A model generated the notes under the pieces. It searched no databases and was not told the DNA's origin. It was given only the letters and a program-made list of their open reading frames with translations. A program made the translations under genes and the position numbers. A stretch of 64,000 nt of DNA from Peptoniphilus sp. ING2-D1G (GTDB lineage: Bacteria > Bacillota > Clostridia > Tissierellales > Peptoniphilaceae): NCBI GenBank assembly GCA_000952975.1, contig LM997412.1, forward strand, positions 1,240,001-1,304,000, given 5' to 3'. Below, in pieces: positions 52,248 through 62,263 of the stretch. How positions within the stretch are numbered: position 1 is the stretch's first letter; each line of letters starts with the position of its first letter.

Positions 52248-53289
52248 TTTCATCACCGATAAAATTTCTACCGTTTATTATTTTATAGAGGTTGATTTTT
52301 CCTTCCTTCAACGCTCCTATGGTAACCCCTGAGATTTCTATTCTGTCAACCTTTGTTCCAAGTCTGGTGTAAAACTGAGATTTCGTCCCCAGCTCTCCGC
52401 CGATATTGCTTTCACCATAGGCGTACAGCGAATTTGAAACCATGGTTAAATTACTTACATTTGCCGATAAAATCAACTTGTCCACCTGCTCAAGTTTCAT
52501 ATTGTACTTCGAGATTATATTTGAATGTAGAAGATAAATATTCCTGTCGGCAACTAATATATCGCTGATGTTGGGAATTTCAGTTCTATACTGCTTTTCT
52601 CCCTCATAGAGATATAAATGCTTGTCCGTGGCCATAATAGTTGCATCTTTTTTTCTGCTGACAAAAAGACATACTTCAGCTGAAATTTCCTTGTAGTCTC
52701 TATTTTGACCGTCTATCAGCACAAGCAAGCTCTTATATCCTGTTGCATCATTTAAAATTTCTCCCACGGAAAATTTATCAGTCTTATATAAATCATAAGT
52801 CAATATAAAGTTGTTCGTTTCATATAAATCGCTTAAGCTTCCATCTTGTTTTAAAATTTTGAGCATTTCTTTACCTTCGGATTTTAAGTGCAGAACTATT
52901 TCTCTGTTGAGGTATTTTATGTTGTACAGTTCTTCCTTTATCTTTATGTTGTTAATCAATTCTCCGGTATCTCTGTATTGATAAATCTTATTCAAATCCT
53001 TATCATACAAAAACACGTAGTTATTTGCATAATAGGTTTTTAAATTCTCCGCAGTGAATTTTATGTTCTTGGCTATATTTCCATTTTTATCACAGAAATA
53101 CAGAGTATCGCCGTCAAATATGATTATGGCATTGGTGCTTATATAAAAGTTTTCAGCAAATTCTATATCTGCAACAGTCTTATCAAAAACTATATCTCTT
53201 CTGCCCAAAATTTTTGATCTATTTATAAAAATTACCGTTAGGATTATGAGCGCAATTATTATAGTTGCATATTTTATATTCTTTTTCAA
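52240..53289 (-). CDS. membrane-anchored beta-propeller-like protein (DUF5711-type)
   Basis: A 349-residue protein with one N-terminal transmembrane helix (residues 6-24). The rest is a run of short beta strands with turns such as GDTLYFCDKNG, DKDLNKIYQYRDTG and KDATIMATDKHLYLYEG, the look of a seven-bladed propeller on the outer face. I link it to DUF5711 by architecture and context rather than by a firm motif. First gene of the operon with mscS and DUF951. Function unknown; the context suggests the cell envelope. Confidence 0.6.
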   Translation of the reverse strand: MKKNIKYATIIIALIILTVIFINRSKILGRRDIVFDKTVADIEFAENFYISTNAIIIFDGDTLYFCDKNGNIAKNIKFTAENLKTYYANNYVFLYDKDLNKIYQYRDTGELINNIKIKEELYNIKYLNREIVLHLKSEGKEMLKILKQDGSLSDLYETNNFILTYDLYKTDKFSVGEILNDATGYKSLLVLIDGQNRDYKEISAEVCLFVSRKKDATIMATDKHLYLYEGEKQYRTEIPNISDILVADRNIYLLHSNIISKYNMKLEQVDKLILSANVSNLTMVSNSLYAYGESNIGGELGTKSQFYTRLGTKVDRIEISGVTIGALKEGKINLYKIINGRNFIGDENE

Positions 53290-53348
53290 AGCTTACCCCC
53301 AAGGAAATTATATCATAGTGGATATTTAATATGAATAAATTTGCGCAA

Positions 53349-53388
53349 TAAAAAAGAGCCGGTTTTTAATCGCTCCGGCTCTCTTTTA
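53349..53388. terminator. terminator of the SLH-only protein gene
   Basis: AAAGAGCCGG / CCGGCTCTCTTTT hairpin directly after the stop codon of the 221-residue SLH protein and upstream of the propeller-like gene. Confidence 0.88.
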
Positions 53389-54051
53389 ATCATAGAGATT
53401 TCTATCTCCGAACTTAATTTTACTGTCAACTACAACTCTCTCTCCGGGAAGTCCATATTCATCCATCAACAAAAATAGTATCTTACAAATTTCAGCTCTT
53501 GAAATTCCTTCATTGGGTCTTAAAAGAAGATCATTTCCTCCGCTTACAACCCCCAGACCCACTAAAGCTCCTGCATAGCCTTTGTTGTCTGCACTAAAGG
53601 AATTTCCATCCTTGAATTTGTTCAATAAGTCGGGATTTTGTTTTAACTTGTACATGTAACCCACTATTCCCATGACATCTTGTCGTGAAATGGGGCTGTT
53701 AGGATTCAATCTACCTGTTGTCGGAATTAAATAACCCGCCTTTATTGCCTTTGCTACATCTTCATAAAACCAATCAGAGGTCTTTACATCTGAAAATGTA
53801 ACTGTGTATGTTTTTTTTAAATTTGCCATAGAATTAATTATTGAAAAAAATTCCACTCTTGAAATATTGTCGTCCGGCCTGAATTTATTGGCATCATATC
53901 CTGTTACAAATCCCGCGCTGCTCATTTGATCTATATATTGAGCCGCCCAGTGATTTCTCGTATCAGAAAATTGCACCGCATATACAGTCGCAGAACCAAA
54001 CACAAGCAGAAGAGTGAGTAGAATTAACAGCAATCTTCTACCCATTTTCAT
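53386..54051 (-). CDS. secreted protein made only of three SLH domains
   Basis: A 221-residue exported protein: signal peptide (residues 1-25, ending TVYAVQ), then three SLH repeats (~27-75 NHWAAQYIDQMSSAGFVTGYD, ~85-135 DWFYEDVAKAIKAGYL, ~150-205) and a short tail. SLH modules bind pyruvylated wall polysaccharide. With no other domain it may act as a minor S-layer component or wall-polymer organiser rather than a display anchor (inference). Monocistronic. Confidence 0.88.
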   Translation of the reverse strand: MKMGRRLLLILLTLLLVFGSATVYAVQFSDTRNHWAAQYIDQMSSAGFVTGYDANKFRPDDNISRVEFFSIINSMANLKKTYTVTFSDVKTSDWFYEDVAKAIKAGYLIPTTGRLNPNSPISRQDVMGIVGYMYKLKQNPDLLNKFKDGNSFSADNKGYAGALVGLGVVSGGNDLLLRPNEGISRAEICKILFLLMDEYGLPGERVVVDSKIKFGDRNLYD

Positions 54052-54201
54052 TTACCCTTCACCTTTTTCTTATTGAATCTTATTTTCTTAGATACATTGT
54101 ACCATGTTAGCTATCGATGAAATTTTAAGTTTGTATTACATAATTTTCTTTTTTTGTAATACAACTGAAACAATACAATTCTGCTGATGATTTTTATTGC
54201 T

Positions 54202-54255
54202 ACGAAGCAAAAAGGTTCCCGGGTACCCTCCCGATGCAAAGCTTCGTGGAAGGGT
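54202..54255. repeat. overlapping inverted repeats after the purine operon
   Basis: ACGAAGC (54202-54208) pairs with GCTTCGT (54241-54247). ACCCTCCC (54225-54232) pairs with GGAAGGGT (54248-54255) with one mismatch. GGTTCCCGGGTACC (54214-54227) is itself a near-palindrome. The pairings interlock, so only some can form together. On the minus strand a short T-run follows, so it may act as the purine operon terminator. It is much more GC-rich than its surroundings. Confidence 0.55.
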
Positions 54256-54262
54256 GGGATTC

Positions 54263-57200
54263 TTATTTTTTAAAGTAATTTACTGCACCCTTAAATAGAT
54301 TTTGAAGTTCTACATCATAGATGTTTTTGTATAAATCGCCTGCAATGCGTTCAGAGTGTCCCATTTTACCCAGTATTTTCCCATCCTTTGACATAATGGA
54401 TTCAATGTTGTAGTCCGAACCGTTTGGAGATTCAACATATACTGCTACAACTTGTCCGTTATCAAGGAGGTTTTGAAGACCCTTTTCATCTGTCACGAAT
54501 CGCCCTTCTCCATGGGATATCGGCATTTTGTAAACTTTATTTTCTTCAAGTTCACTCAACCACGGAGAATTAGTCGTAAGGACTCTTGTTTCTACAAATC
54601 TTGCAATATGTCTTTTTGCTGAATTTAATATCAATGTCGGAGAATCTTCGTCCAAATCTCTCACTTCACCGTAGGGGAGAAGCCCACTCTTTACCAAAGC
54701 TTGAAATCCGTTACAAATTCCTATTATCAAACCGTCATTTTCATCCAACAAATACTCTATTGCTCCTGATACTTCCTTTGATCTAAGCACTGCTGAGATA
54801 AATTTACCTGAGCCGTCAGGTTCATCTCCAAGAGAAAATCCGCCCGGTATTGCAAGTATTTGAGATCTTTTGATAATATCCGCAAGTTCCTTCAGCGATT
54901 TTTTAATTTCCTCGCTGTTTGAGTTTCTAAATACATATATTTCAGATTCCGCGCCTTGCTCTTTAAAGGCCTTTGCTGTATCCCATTCGCAGTTTGTTCC
55001 CGGAAATACGGGTATTACAACCTTTGGCACATCCACCGGTCTGCTTGATTTTAATCTTTTGTTGTCAACTTTTTTGTTCTTAAATCCAAATTCCTTCACA
55101 GCTTTATGAGGGCTGAATATTTCATCCAAGGTATTGAGATAACTTTCCTTCAGCTTTTCGGAATTAAGTTTTACTCCGTTTACTATATAGTCTTCGGCGA
55201 ATTCCCCGATATTTTCTATATAATCTCTATCTTCCACATATTCGACTATAAAGCCTCCATACAATGGAGAATAAAGCTCTTCAAGTGTGACATCAAATCC
55301 CGTGTTTCCCACAGATTGTTCATATAGCTGAACAAGTGTGGATTTTGTTATAGCCGTTGCGGAAATTACATTTTTAGAAAGAATATCTTCATGAAGTTTT
55401 TCCATATTTGATTTTAATTCTTCTAAATCAAGCATTCCGCATTTATCCATTGTCGTCTTTACAAGACCCAGTTTTCCTTTACCCTTTAAGTCGCTTGAAA
55501 TTACATCTTCAATATCAGCTGTAGTGACCGCAAAGGAAATCAGTGTAGGAGGCACACTTATGTCTTCAAAGGTTCCGCTCATCGAATCCTTTCCACCTAT
55601 AGGAGGTGCATCAAAAAACATTGACGCTTCAAGAGCTCCCAAAAGCGACTTAAGCGGTTTTGACCAAGACTTTGCCGTAGTTAGTTTCTCAAAGTATTCT
55701 TGGAAGGAAAGTCTTATATTTTCAAGAGAAGCACCATGAGACACGAGCTTTGCAATTGATTCAATCACTGCATAATATCCTCCCAAGTATTGGGACTCTT
55801 CGCTCAAATACGGATTAAAGCCGTAACTCATAAGCGAAACCGTTTTTGAATCTCCCTTTAAACTCGGTATTTTTGCCACCATTGCTCCTGAAGGATTGTA
55901 TTGTTCATGACCTCCCATGGGATTTAAAACGGTGGCTCTTCCCACTGTGGTATCAAAATTCTCGTATAGATTTTTCTTGGAAGTATTGTTTAAATCTTTC
56001 AGATAGTCATAGATATTTTCCGGATTATCGTCTTTGTTGAATAAAACCTCAGATACATCTTCCGATACAACTTCCACTTTTTCTTTCCTATCTGCTCCAT
56101 TGGTATTTATAAAGTCATAGGATAGCTCACATATAACTTCATCTTCATAGTACATGACCATTTTGTTGGAATCTGTTATCTTTGCAATAACTGTCAGTTC
56201 AAGATTTTCTTTGTGTGTTTCCTTTACAAATTCTTCAAGGTCACTGTCCGCTATAACTACGGCCATTCTTTCTTGCGACTCGGATATGGCAATTTCTTTG
56301 GGCTTTAATCCTTTGTACTTCAAAGGCACTTTGTCCAGATAAACTTCCACTCCGTCATGAAGTTCTCCAACTGCCACAGATACTCCGCCTGCTCCGAAAT
56401 CATTGCATTTTTTTATCATCTTTGCGACCTTGGGATTTCTGAAAAGTCTTTGTATTTTTCTTTCCTCAGGAGCATTTCCCTTTTGCACTTGAGCAGATTC
56501 GGTTACAATCGAGCTTACAGTATGAGTTTTTGATGATCCTGTAGCTCCGCCTATTCCGTCACGCCCTGTCCTTCCTCCTATTAAAAGCACCAGATCTCCA
56601 TTTTCGGGTTTGAGCCTTTTTACATTTTCTTGAGGAGCTGCAGCGATTACCGCTCCTGCCTCAAGCCTCTTTGCAACATATCCGGGATGATAAATTTCAT
56701 CCACATATCCTGTGGTTAAGCCTATTTGATTTCCATAGGAGGAATATCCCTTTGCGGCTTCCTTTGTTATTTTTCTTTGAGGAAGCTTCCCCTTTAATGT
56801 GTCTTCTATAGGAGTAAATGGATTTGCCGCTCCCGTTATCCTCATAGCTTGATATACATAAGCTCTTCCGCTTAAAGGATCTCTTATAGCTCCACCAAGA
56901 CATGTGCTTGCACCTCCATAGGGCTCAATTTCTGTCGGATGGTTGTGCGTTTCATTTTTGAACATCAAAAGATAATCTTCAAGTTCTTCCTTGCCTTCTT
57001 TTTGTACCCTTACTTTTATTTTTATCGAACAAGCATTTATCTCATCACTTATTTCCAAATCTTCAAGTTTACCGGTGCTTCTTAAGTACTTTGATAAAAT
57101 GGTTCCGAAACTCATCAAGGAAATAGGTTTGGTAATTCCCAGTTTTTCTCTTATTTTTAAATATTTATCAAAGGTTTCTTTTATTGTATTGTCCAAATCC

Positions 57201-59164
57201 GTTTGAGGATTAAATTCTATATTGAGTTGGGTGTTAAAGGTTGTATGCCTGCAATGATCCGACCAATAGGTATCTAAAATCGCAATTTCAGTCTCATTGG
57301 GATCTCTGTCTTCAGATTTGAAATAATCTCTTACCATCTCTATGTCTTCATAACTCATAGCAAGAGAATACTCATCCAAAAAGCTTTTAAGCTCAGCTTC
57401 TCCGAAATCCTTAAACCCTGAGTAAACTTCATTTTCTCTGTTTGGTTTATTTGTAGATGTCAGAGTTGTGGGAACATTTAAGAGAGATACTCTGTGAGAG
57501 TCCACAGGATTTACCAAATATTTTTCAACTTTCTTTAAATCCTTTTCATCAAGCCCTTCAAATTCATATACCGTACTGTTTGATGCCTTGATGTCTTCAT
57601 CGCTTACAAGGGAAATTGTATCTATTAAACCTTGTTCTCTTTGGTCGAATTGGCCCGGCAAGTAAGAAACAACTATGGTGTCTTTGAAATTTGCTTGCAG
57701 TTTTAAAGCCTCTTCTTCCAAATAGACATCATCCACAGGTCTTTCTGAAAGGATGGTGTATTTCACCCTCTCAAGAGTGTCCATTCTCGCTTCGATATCG
57801 TATCTCTTATAGACTTTAACCTTGTCAAAATTTACATTTAATGATGATTTGATTTCCCTTTCAAGGTCCATGGATTCATAATCGTACTCATCTTTTTTAG
57901 TTACATAAATCCTCTTTACCTTCGGCCCTATATCTTTTCTATAATACATACCGTCAAAGTGAACTTTCTTTACATCTTCATAGACTTGTTCTATTGCATC
58001 ATCAAAATTATCAGCTGTCGCAACCAAATTTAATACACGTCCGCCTGATGTTAAAAGCTTTTCTCCGGACTTTTCAGTCCCCGCATGGTAAATTTTGGAT
58101 TTAATTCCCTCTTCAAAATTTATTTCAATTCCTTTTTCGTAACTTCCCGGATATCCCTTTGAAGAAACTACAAGACATACCGATTTTTTGTCGTTTACTT
58201 TAAGTTCAACTTCATCTAATTTTCCTTCGCTTGTAGCCATGAGAAGCTCAAGAAGATCATTGTCGATTTTTTCAAGAATTACTTGAGTTTCAGGGTCTCC
58301 GAATCTCACATTGAATTCAAGTACATCTATATCCCTATCTCCTATCATGAGCCCTATGAAAAGAACTCCCTTGAAATCAATTTTTTCTTCTTGCAAACCC
58401 TTGAGTATAGGCTTTAAAATTTCTTCATCTATCCTGTCCATGAAAGGTTCCGCTTCTACATTTGGGCTGAAAGTTCCCATTCCTCCGGTATTAGGCCCCT
58501 TTTCACCTGTGAATATCTTCTTATGGTCCTTCGAAGTGGGTAATCTTAAAATTTTATTTGAGTCTGTAAGAGTAATGAGACTCATTTCAAAACCCTTTAA
58601 AAATTCTTCCACAACTACTTTTTTGCAGTTGAATTTATTTTTATTAAAGACCTCATCTAAAAAGTCCTCAGCACCTTGCTCAGTTTCAGCTATAAAAACT
58701 CCCTTGCCGGCTGCAAGCCCATCGGCCTTTATGACGGCTTTTCCTGTTTTTTCTAAAAGATTTTGTGCAAATTCAAAAGCTTCATCAAAATCTTCCGTTT
58801 CAATGTACTTTGCAGAAGGAATATTATATTTTTTCAAAAATGATTTTGTAAAGGCCTTGCTGTTTTCAAACATTGCAGCTTTTTTATCGGGTCCGAATAT
58901 CTTCAATCCCAAGGTTTCAAATTCATCCACTACCCCTTCACAAAGAGGCACTTCAGGTCCTACAACGGTGTAGTCAATTTTGTTTTCCTTTGCAAAGTTA
59001 GCTAATTCTTCCGTGTTTTCTGCTGAAATATCTACATTTTTCCCGAGTTTTTCAGTTCCTCCGTTACCTGGAGCAAAATAAATTTCTCTCGAAGAATCCG
59101 CTTCGAGCAATTTACTTGCAATGGCAAATTCTCTTGCTCCCGAACCGATTATCAATATTTTCAT
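54263..59164 (-). CDS. purDL: fused phosphoribosylamine-glycine ligase / phosphoribosylformylglycinamidine synthase (PurD-PurL-PurQ)
   Basis: One 1633-residue frame. Residues 1-415 are a complete PurD (ILIIGSGAREFAIA, KADGLAAGKGV, EFNVRFGDPETQ, ending HFDGMYYRKDIGPK), making GAR from PRA, glycine and ATP. Residues 416-1633 are a complete large-type PurL (begins VKRIYVTKKDEYDYES). They include SDHCRHTTF, KNETHNHPTEIEP, FGAGGVSVAVGEL, GGKDSMSG and a C-terminal glutaminase with nucleophile GICNGFQAL and HGEGRF, converting FGAR to FGAM. No Met, ribosome site or linker lies at the junction (codon at 57917-57919). Fusing non-consecutive steps, with PurN acting between them, is unusual. Last gene of the operon, 8 bp after purH. 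Symbol is descriptive. Confidence 0.95.
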   Translation of the reverse strand: MKILIIGSGAREFAIASKLLEADSSREIYFAPGNGGTEKLGKNVDISAENTEELANFAKENKIDYTVVGPEVPLCEGVVDEFETLGLKIFGPDKKAAMFENSKAFTKSFLKKYNIPSAKYIETEDFDEAFEFAQNLLEKTGKAVIKADGLAAGKGVFIAETEQGAEDFLDEVFNKNKFNCKKVVVEEFLKGFEMSLITLTDSNKILRLPTSKDHKKIFTGEKGPNTGGMGTFSPNVEAEPFMDRIDEEILKPILKGLQEEKIDFKGVLFIGLMIGDRDIDVLEFNVRFGDPETQVILEKIDNDLLELLMATSEGKLDEVELKVNDKKSVCLVVSSKGYPGSYEKGIEINFEEGIKSKIYHAGTEKSGEKLLTSGGRVLNLVATADNFDDAIEQVYEDVKKVHFDGMYYRKDIGPKVKRIYVTKKDEYDYESMDLEREIKSSLNVNFDKVKVYKRYDIEARMDTLERVKYTILSERPVDDVYLEEEALKLQANFKDTIVVSYLPGQFDQREQGLIDTISLVSDEDIKASNSTVYEFEGLDEKDLKKVEKYLVNPVDSHRVSLLNVPTTLTSTNKPNRENEVYSGFKDFGEAELKSFLDEYSLAMSYEDIEMVRDYFKSEDRDPNETEIAILDTYWSDHCRHTTFNTQLNIEFNPQTDLDNTIKETFDKYLKIREKLGITKPISLMSFGTILSKYLRSTGKLEDLEISDEINACSIKIKVRVQKEGKEELEDYLLMFKNETHNHPTEIEPYGGASTCLGGAIRDPLSGRAYVYQAMRITGAANPFTPIEDTLKGKLPQRKITKEAAKGYSSYGNQIGLTTGYVDEIYHPGYVAKRLEAGAVIAAAPQENVKRLKPENGDLVLLIGGRTGRDGIGGATGSSKTHTVSSIVTESAQVQKGNAPEERKIQRLFRNPKVAKMIKKCNDFGAGGVSVAVGELHDGVEVYLDKVPLKYKGLKPKEIAISESQERMAVVIADSDLEEFVKETHKENLELTVIAKITDSNKMVMYYEDEVICELSYDFINTNGADRKEKVEVVSEDVSEVLFNKDDNPENIYDYLKDLNNTSKKNLYENFDTTVGRATVLNPMGGHEQYNPSGAMVAKIPSLKGDSKTVSLMSYGFNPYLSEESQYLGGYYAVIESIAKLVSHGASLENIRLSFQEYFEKLTTAKSWSKPLKSLLGALEASMFFDAPPIGGKDSMSGTFEDISVPPTLISFAVTTADIEDVISSDLKGKGKLGLVKTTMDKCGMLDLEELKSNMEKLHEDILSKNVISATAITKSTLVQLYEQSVGNTGFDVTLEELYSPLYGGFIVEYVEDRDYIENIGEFAEDYIVNGVKLNSEKLKESYLNTLDEIFSPHKAVKEFGFKNKKVDNKRLKSSRPVDVPKVVIPVFPGTNCEWDTAKAFKEQGAESEIYVFRNSNSEEIKKSLKELADIIKRSQILAIPGGFSLGDEPDGSGKFISAVLRSKEVSGAIEYLLDENDGLIIGICNGFQALVKSGLLPYGEVRDLDEDSPTLILNSAKRHIARFVETRVLTTNSPWLSELEENKVYKMPISHGEGRFVTDEKGLQNLLDNGQVVAVYVESPNGSDYNIESIMSKDGKILGKMGHSERIAGDLYKNIYDVELQNLFKGAVNYFKK

Positions 59165-59172
59165 AGTACCTC

Positions 59173-60675
59173 CTAATGTTTAAAATGCCTGTTTTTACTG
59201 AACACCATTGCAATTGAAAGTTCATTGCACTTCTTAATAGAATCTTCATCCCTCATGGAACCTCCAGGTTGAATTATGGCGCTTATGTTCATTTCTCCCG
59301 CTAAAGTTACGCAATCGTCAAAGGGGAAAAAGGCATCCGATGCCAATACTGCACCGGTGAAATCTCTGTCGTAATGTTCCCTTATGTTTTGAAGAGCCCA
59401 AACTCTGGAGGTTTCTCCTCCGCCGATTCCCACTGTGGTCATGTCTTTTACAGCTACAATTGCATTTGATTTTACATGTTTTACAACTTTCATTGCAAAG
59501 AGCAAGTCTTTTTTTTCTGAAAGTGTAGGTGTTTTTTCAGTGACTACATTGTATTCATCCTCGGCATTATCTCTTTCTTGAGTTAATACTATGCCATTGA
59601 TCTGTTTTACGTCCAGATCGCTTTTTTTCAATTTGAAGTCCATCTTTATAAGTCTTATGTTTTTTTTCTTTTCGAGAATTTCCAAAGCTTCGGGAGTAAA
59701 GTCCGATGCTGCTATTATTTCCAAAAAAATCTTTGACAACTCTTCTGCAAGATCGGCTTCCATTACTCCATTTAATGCTACTATGCCTCCGAATATGGAT
59801 GTACTGTCTGAATTATAAGCTGCAAGATAAGATTCTTTCAAATTATCCTTGTGTGCAACTGCACAGGGTGTCGCATGCTTTATTGCCGCTACTGAATTTT
59901 CTCCCAATTCCGAAACTATTTCCACAGCTACATTTAAGTCATTGTAGTTATTGAAAGACATTTTCTTGCCATGTATTATTTCAAAGTTTGAAAAATAGGA
60001 ATTCAGCATGTTATCCTTGTACAAAGTCGCTTTTTGTGCCGGGTTTTCTCCATATCTCAAATCTTCTAACTTTTCAAATCCGAAGTTTAAGTACTTGGTT
60101 TCGGATTTCGTCCTGTTCATAAAATATCTTGAAATATTTGAATCGTAATACGCTGTTAGATTAAATGCCTTGGTGGCGAGCTTTTCTCTAAATTCAAGGT
60201 CGATTTTTTCTTCTTTAATTCTCTCTATTACTTCTTCATAGTCCTGCACATCAGTTACAACTAAAACGTCTTTGTAATTTTTTGCAGCCGCTCTAATGAG
60301 AGTAGGGCCACCTATATCTATATTCTCAACAATATTTTCATGATCGCCGCTTTTAAGCGCACCTGCAAAATCATATAAGTTTACAACTACCATATCTATT
60401 GGTTGGATATTTTCTTCCTTTATGGTTTCTAAATCATCTTCGTTATCTCTTCTATATAGTATTGCTCCGTGAATATAGGGCGATAAAGTCTTTACTCTTC
60501 CTCCGAGTATTTCCTTAAAATTGGTGACAGATTCCACGGGTATTGCATCTATTCCCAATTCCCTTATTTTTTTCAGCGTTCCTCCTGTGGATATTATTTC
60601 ATATCCCAATTCTTTTAAATTTGATGCTAAGTATTCCAAGTTAGATTTATCTGTTAAAGAAATAAGAGCTCTCAT
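59173..60675 (-). CDS. purH: bifunctional AICAR transformylase / IMP cyclohydrolase
   Basis: A 500-residue PurH carrying out the last two steps to IMP. The N-terminal IMP cyclohydrolase (MGS-like) domain has SLTDKSNLEYLASNL, STGGTLKKIRELG, GGRVKTLSPYIHG and NLYDF. The C-terminal transformylase has LRYGENPAQKA, AIKHATPCAVA (usually KHxNPCGVG), SDAFFPFDDCV and the terminal RHFKH. The Ala in place of the usual Gly in PCAVA is a small deviation next to the catalytic Lys-His. Its ATG overlaps the purN stop (ATGA-type), so it is coupled to purN. Confidence 0.96.
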   Translation of the reverse strand: MRALISLTDKSNLEYLASNLKELGYEIISTGGTLKKIRELGIDAIPVESVTNFKEILGGRVKTLSPYIHGAILYRRDNEDDLETIKEENIQPIDMVVVNLYDFAGALKSGDHENIVENIDIGGPTLIRAAAKNYKDVLVVTDVQDYEEVIERIKEEKIDLEFREKLATKAFNLTAYYDSNISRYFMNRTKSETKYLNFGFEKLEDLRYGENPAQKATLYKDNMLNSYFSNFEIIHGKKMSFNNYNDLNVAVEIVSELGENSVAAIKHATPCAVAHKDNLKESYLAAYNSDSTSIFGGIVALNGVMEADLAEELSKIFLEIIAASDFTPEALEILEKKKNIRLIKMDFKLKKSDLDVKQINGIVLTQERDNAEDEYNVVTEKTPTLSEKKDLLFAMKVVKHVKSNAIVAVKDMTTVGIGGGETSRVWALQNIREHYDRDFTGAVLASDAFFPFDDCVTLAGEMNISAIIQPGGSMRDEDSIKKCNELSIAMVFSKNRHFKH

Positions 60676-61226
60676 TTATTATTCACCTCTATTTTTTTTA
60701 TGGCATCCTTCAATATTTTGTGTTCCACCTCAAGTACCCTGTCTTTTATTTCACGTGGGCTTTTAGCGTCGGATATGTCTATTTCTCTTTGAAGTATTAT
60801 ATTGCCCTTATCCAACTCTTCGTTTACATAATGCACAGTTGCTCCGGAAACTTCATCCTTGTTTTTAAACACTTCTTCATGAACTCTCATGCCGTAATAT
60901 CCCTTTCCCCCGTATTTCGGAAGAAGTGCAGGATGTATATTGATAATTCTGTTTTTGTATTTTTTTACAATAAACTCAGGTATCTGCCTTAAATATCCCG
61001 CTAAAACCACGAAATCTATATTGTATCCTTCAAGCTTTTTGAGCATTTCTTCATCGTCTTTTATGACGAAGGTATCTATGTGATTATCCCGTCCATGCTT
61101 TAATCCTTCTGCATTTCTGTTTGATATTATAAGAGAAATATCAGAGTCGAATTCCCCCGCTTTTTTTGCCTCCAAAAGAGCCTTTAAATTAGTACCGGTT
61201 CCCGAAATTAAAACCGCTATGTTCAT
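60672..61226 (-). CDS. purN: phosphoribosylglycinamide formyltransferase
   Basis: A 184-residue PurN that transfers formyl from 10-formyl-THF to GAR. ISGTGTNLKALLEA (nucleotide end), the catalytic INIHPALLP with Asn and His, and SGATVHYVNEELDKG with the catalytic Asp are present. It supplies the FGAR used by the PurL half of the fusion protein encoded downstream. Overlaps purM and purH by 4 bp each. Confidence 0.96.
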   Translation of the reverse strand: MNIAVLISGTGTNLKALLEAKKAGEFDSDISLIISNRNAEGLKHGRDNHIDTFVIKDDEEMLKKLEGYNIDFVVLAGYLRQIPEFIVKKYKNRIINIHPALLPKYGGKGYYGMRVHEEVFKNKDEVSGATVHYVNEELDKGNIILQREIDISDAKSPREIKDRVLEVEHKILKDAIKKIEVNNK

Positions 61227-62254
61227 TTTATATCAACGCCCTTGGAACTGTCTTTGATAAATCCTATTTCATAGGCCACATCATCAGTGTTTTCATTTAT
61301 GTAATTTAACACTTCTCTGCTGATATTTTTATCTACAATTACAACCATGCCTATGCCCATGTTAAATGCTCTGTATAGTTCTGACTCATCTATTTTTCCG
61401 GATTTTTTAATCTCTTCAAAAATAAAAGGCAATTCCCATGAACCCTTTTTAATTTCAACTCCATATCCTTCGGGAATTATTCTTGGAATATTTTCAACAA
61501 TTCCTCCGCCTGTTATATTGGCAATTCCTTTAATTTCAAATCTTGAAGTTAAGTCTAAAATAGTATTTACATATAATCTTGTGGGAGTTAAAAGAATTTC
61601 ACCCAGTGTTTTATCCGAACCTTCAAATTTATCTTCCAATTTCATGTTCAATTCTTCAAAAAACAATTTTCTTGCCAAGGAATAGCCATTTGAATGTATT
61701 CCTGAAGATGGAAGTCCTATTACCACATCTGTAGGTTTGATGGTGGAGCCGTCTATGATTTTTTCTTTATCTACGATTCCAACGCTAAATCCCGCAAGGT
61801 CGTATTCATCCTTTGCATACATTCCTGGCAGCTCCGCCGTTTCTCCTCCGATTATAGCTGTGCCGGTTTCCTTGCAGGCAATTGATACGCCCTTGACTAT
61901 TTGTGCGATTTTTTCAGGAACTATTCTGTCCGCTCCGATATAGTCAAGAAAAAACAACGGCTTTGCGCCTTGACAAATCAGGTCGTTTACACACATTGCC
62001 ACGAGATCTATCCCCACAGTGTCATGCTTATCCATTTTTTGAGCAATTAAAAGCTTAGTACCCACTCCATCCGTCGAAGCTAAGAGAACAGGATTTTCCA
62101 TGTCTTTGAACTGAGAAATATCAAATCCCCCGCTAAAAAGTCCTATTCCTCCTAAAACTCCCTTTGTTGCAGTGTTTTTAACATGTTCTTTTATAAGTTC
62201 TACAGCTTTGTTTCCGGAGTCTATATCCACTCCGCTATCTTTGTAATTAATCAT
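61223..62254 (-). CDS. purM: phosphoribosylformylglycinamidine cyclo-ligase
   Basis: A 343-residue AIR synthetase with YKDSGVDIDSGNKAVELI, STDGVGTKLLIA, GGETAELPGMY and SSGIHSNGYSL, all diagnostic. It closes the imidazole ring, FGAM to AIR, using ATP. Nine bp after purF and 4-bp overlap with purN. Confidence 0.97.
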   Translation of the reverse strand: MINYKDSGVDIDSGNKAVELIKEHVKNTATKGVLGGIGLFSGGFDISQFKDMENPVLLASTDGVGTKLLIAQKMDKHDTVGIDLVAMCVNDLICQGAKPLFFLDYIGADRIVPEKIAQIVKGVSIACKETGTAIIGGETAELPGMYAKDEYDLAGFSVGIVDKEKIIDGSTIKPTDVVIGLPSSGIHSNGYSLARKLFFEELNMKLEDKFEGSDKTLGEILLTPTRLYVNTILDLTSRFEIKGIANITGGGIVENIPRIIPEGYGVEIKKGSWELPFIFEEIKKSGKIDESELYRAFNMGIGMVVIVDKNISREVLNYINENTDDVAYEIGFIKDSSKGVDIK

Positions 62255-62263
62255 ATCTACTCC

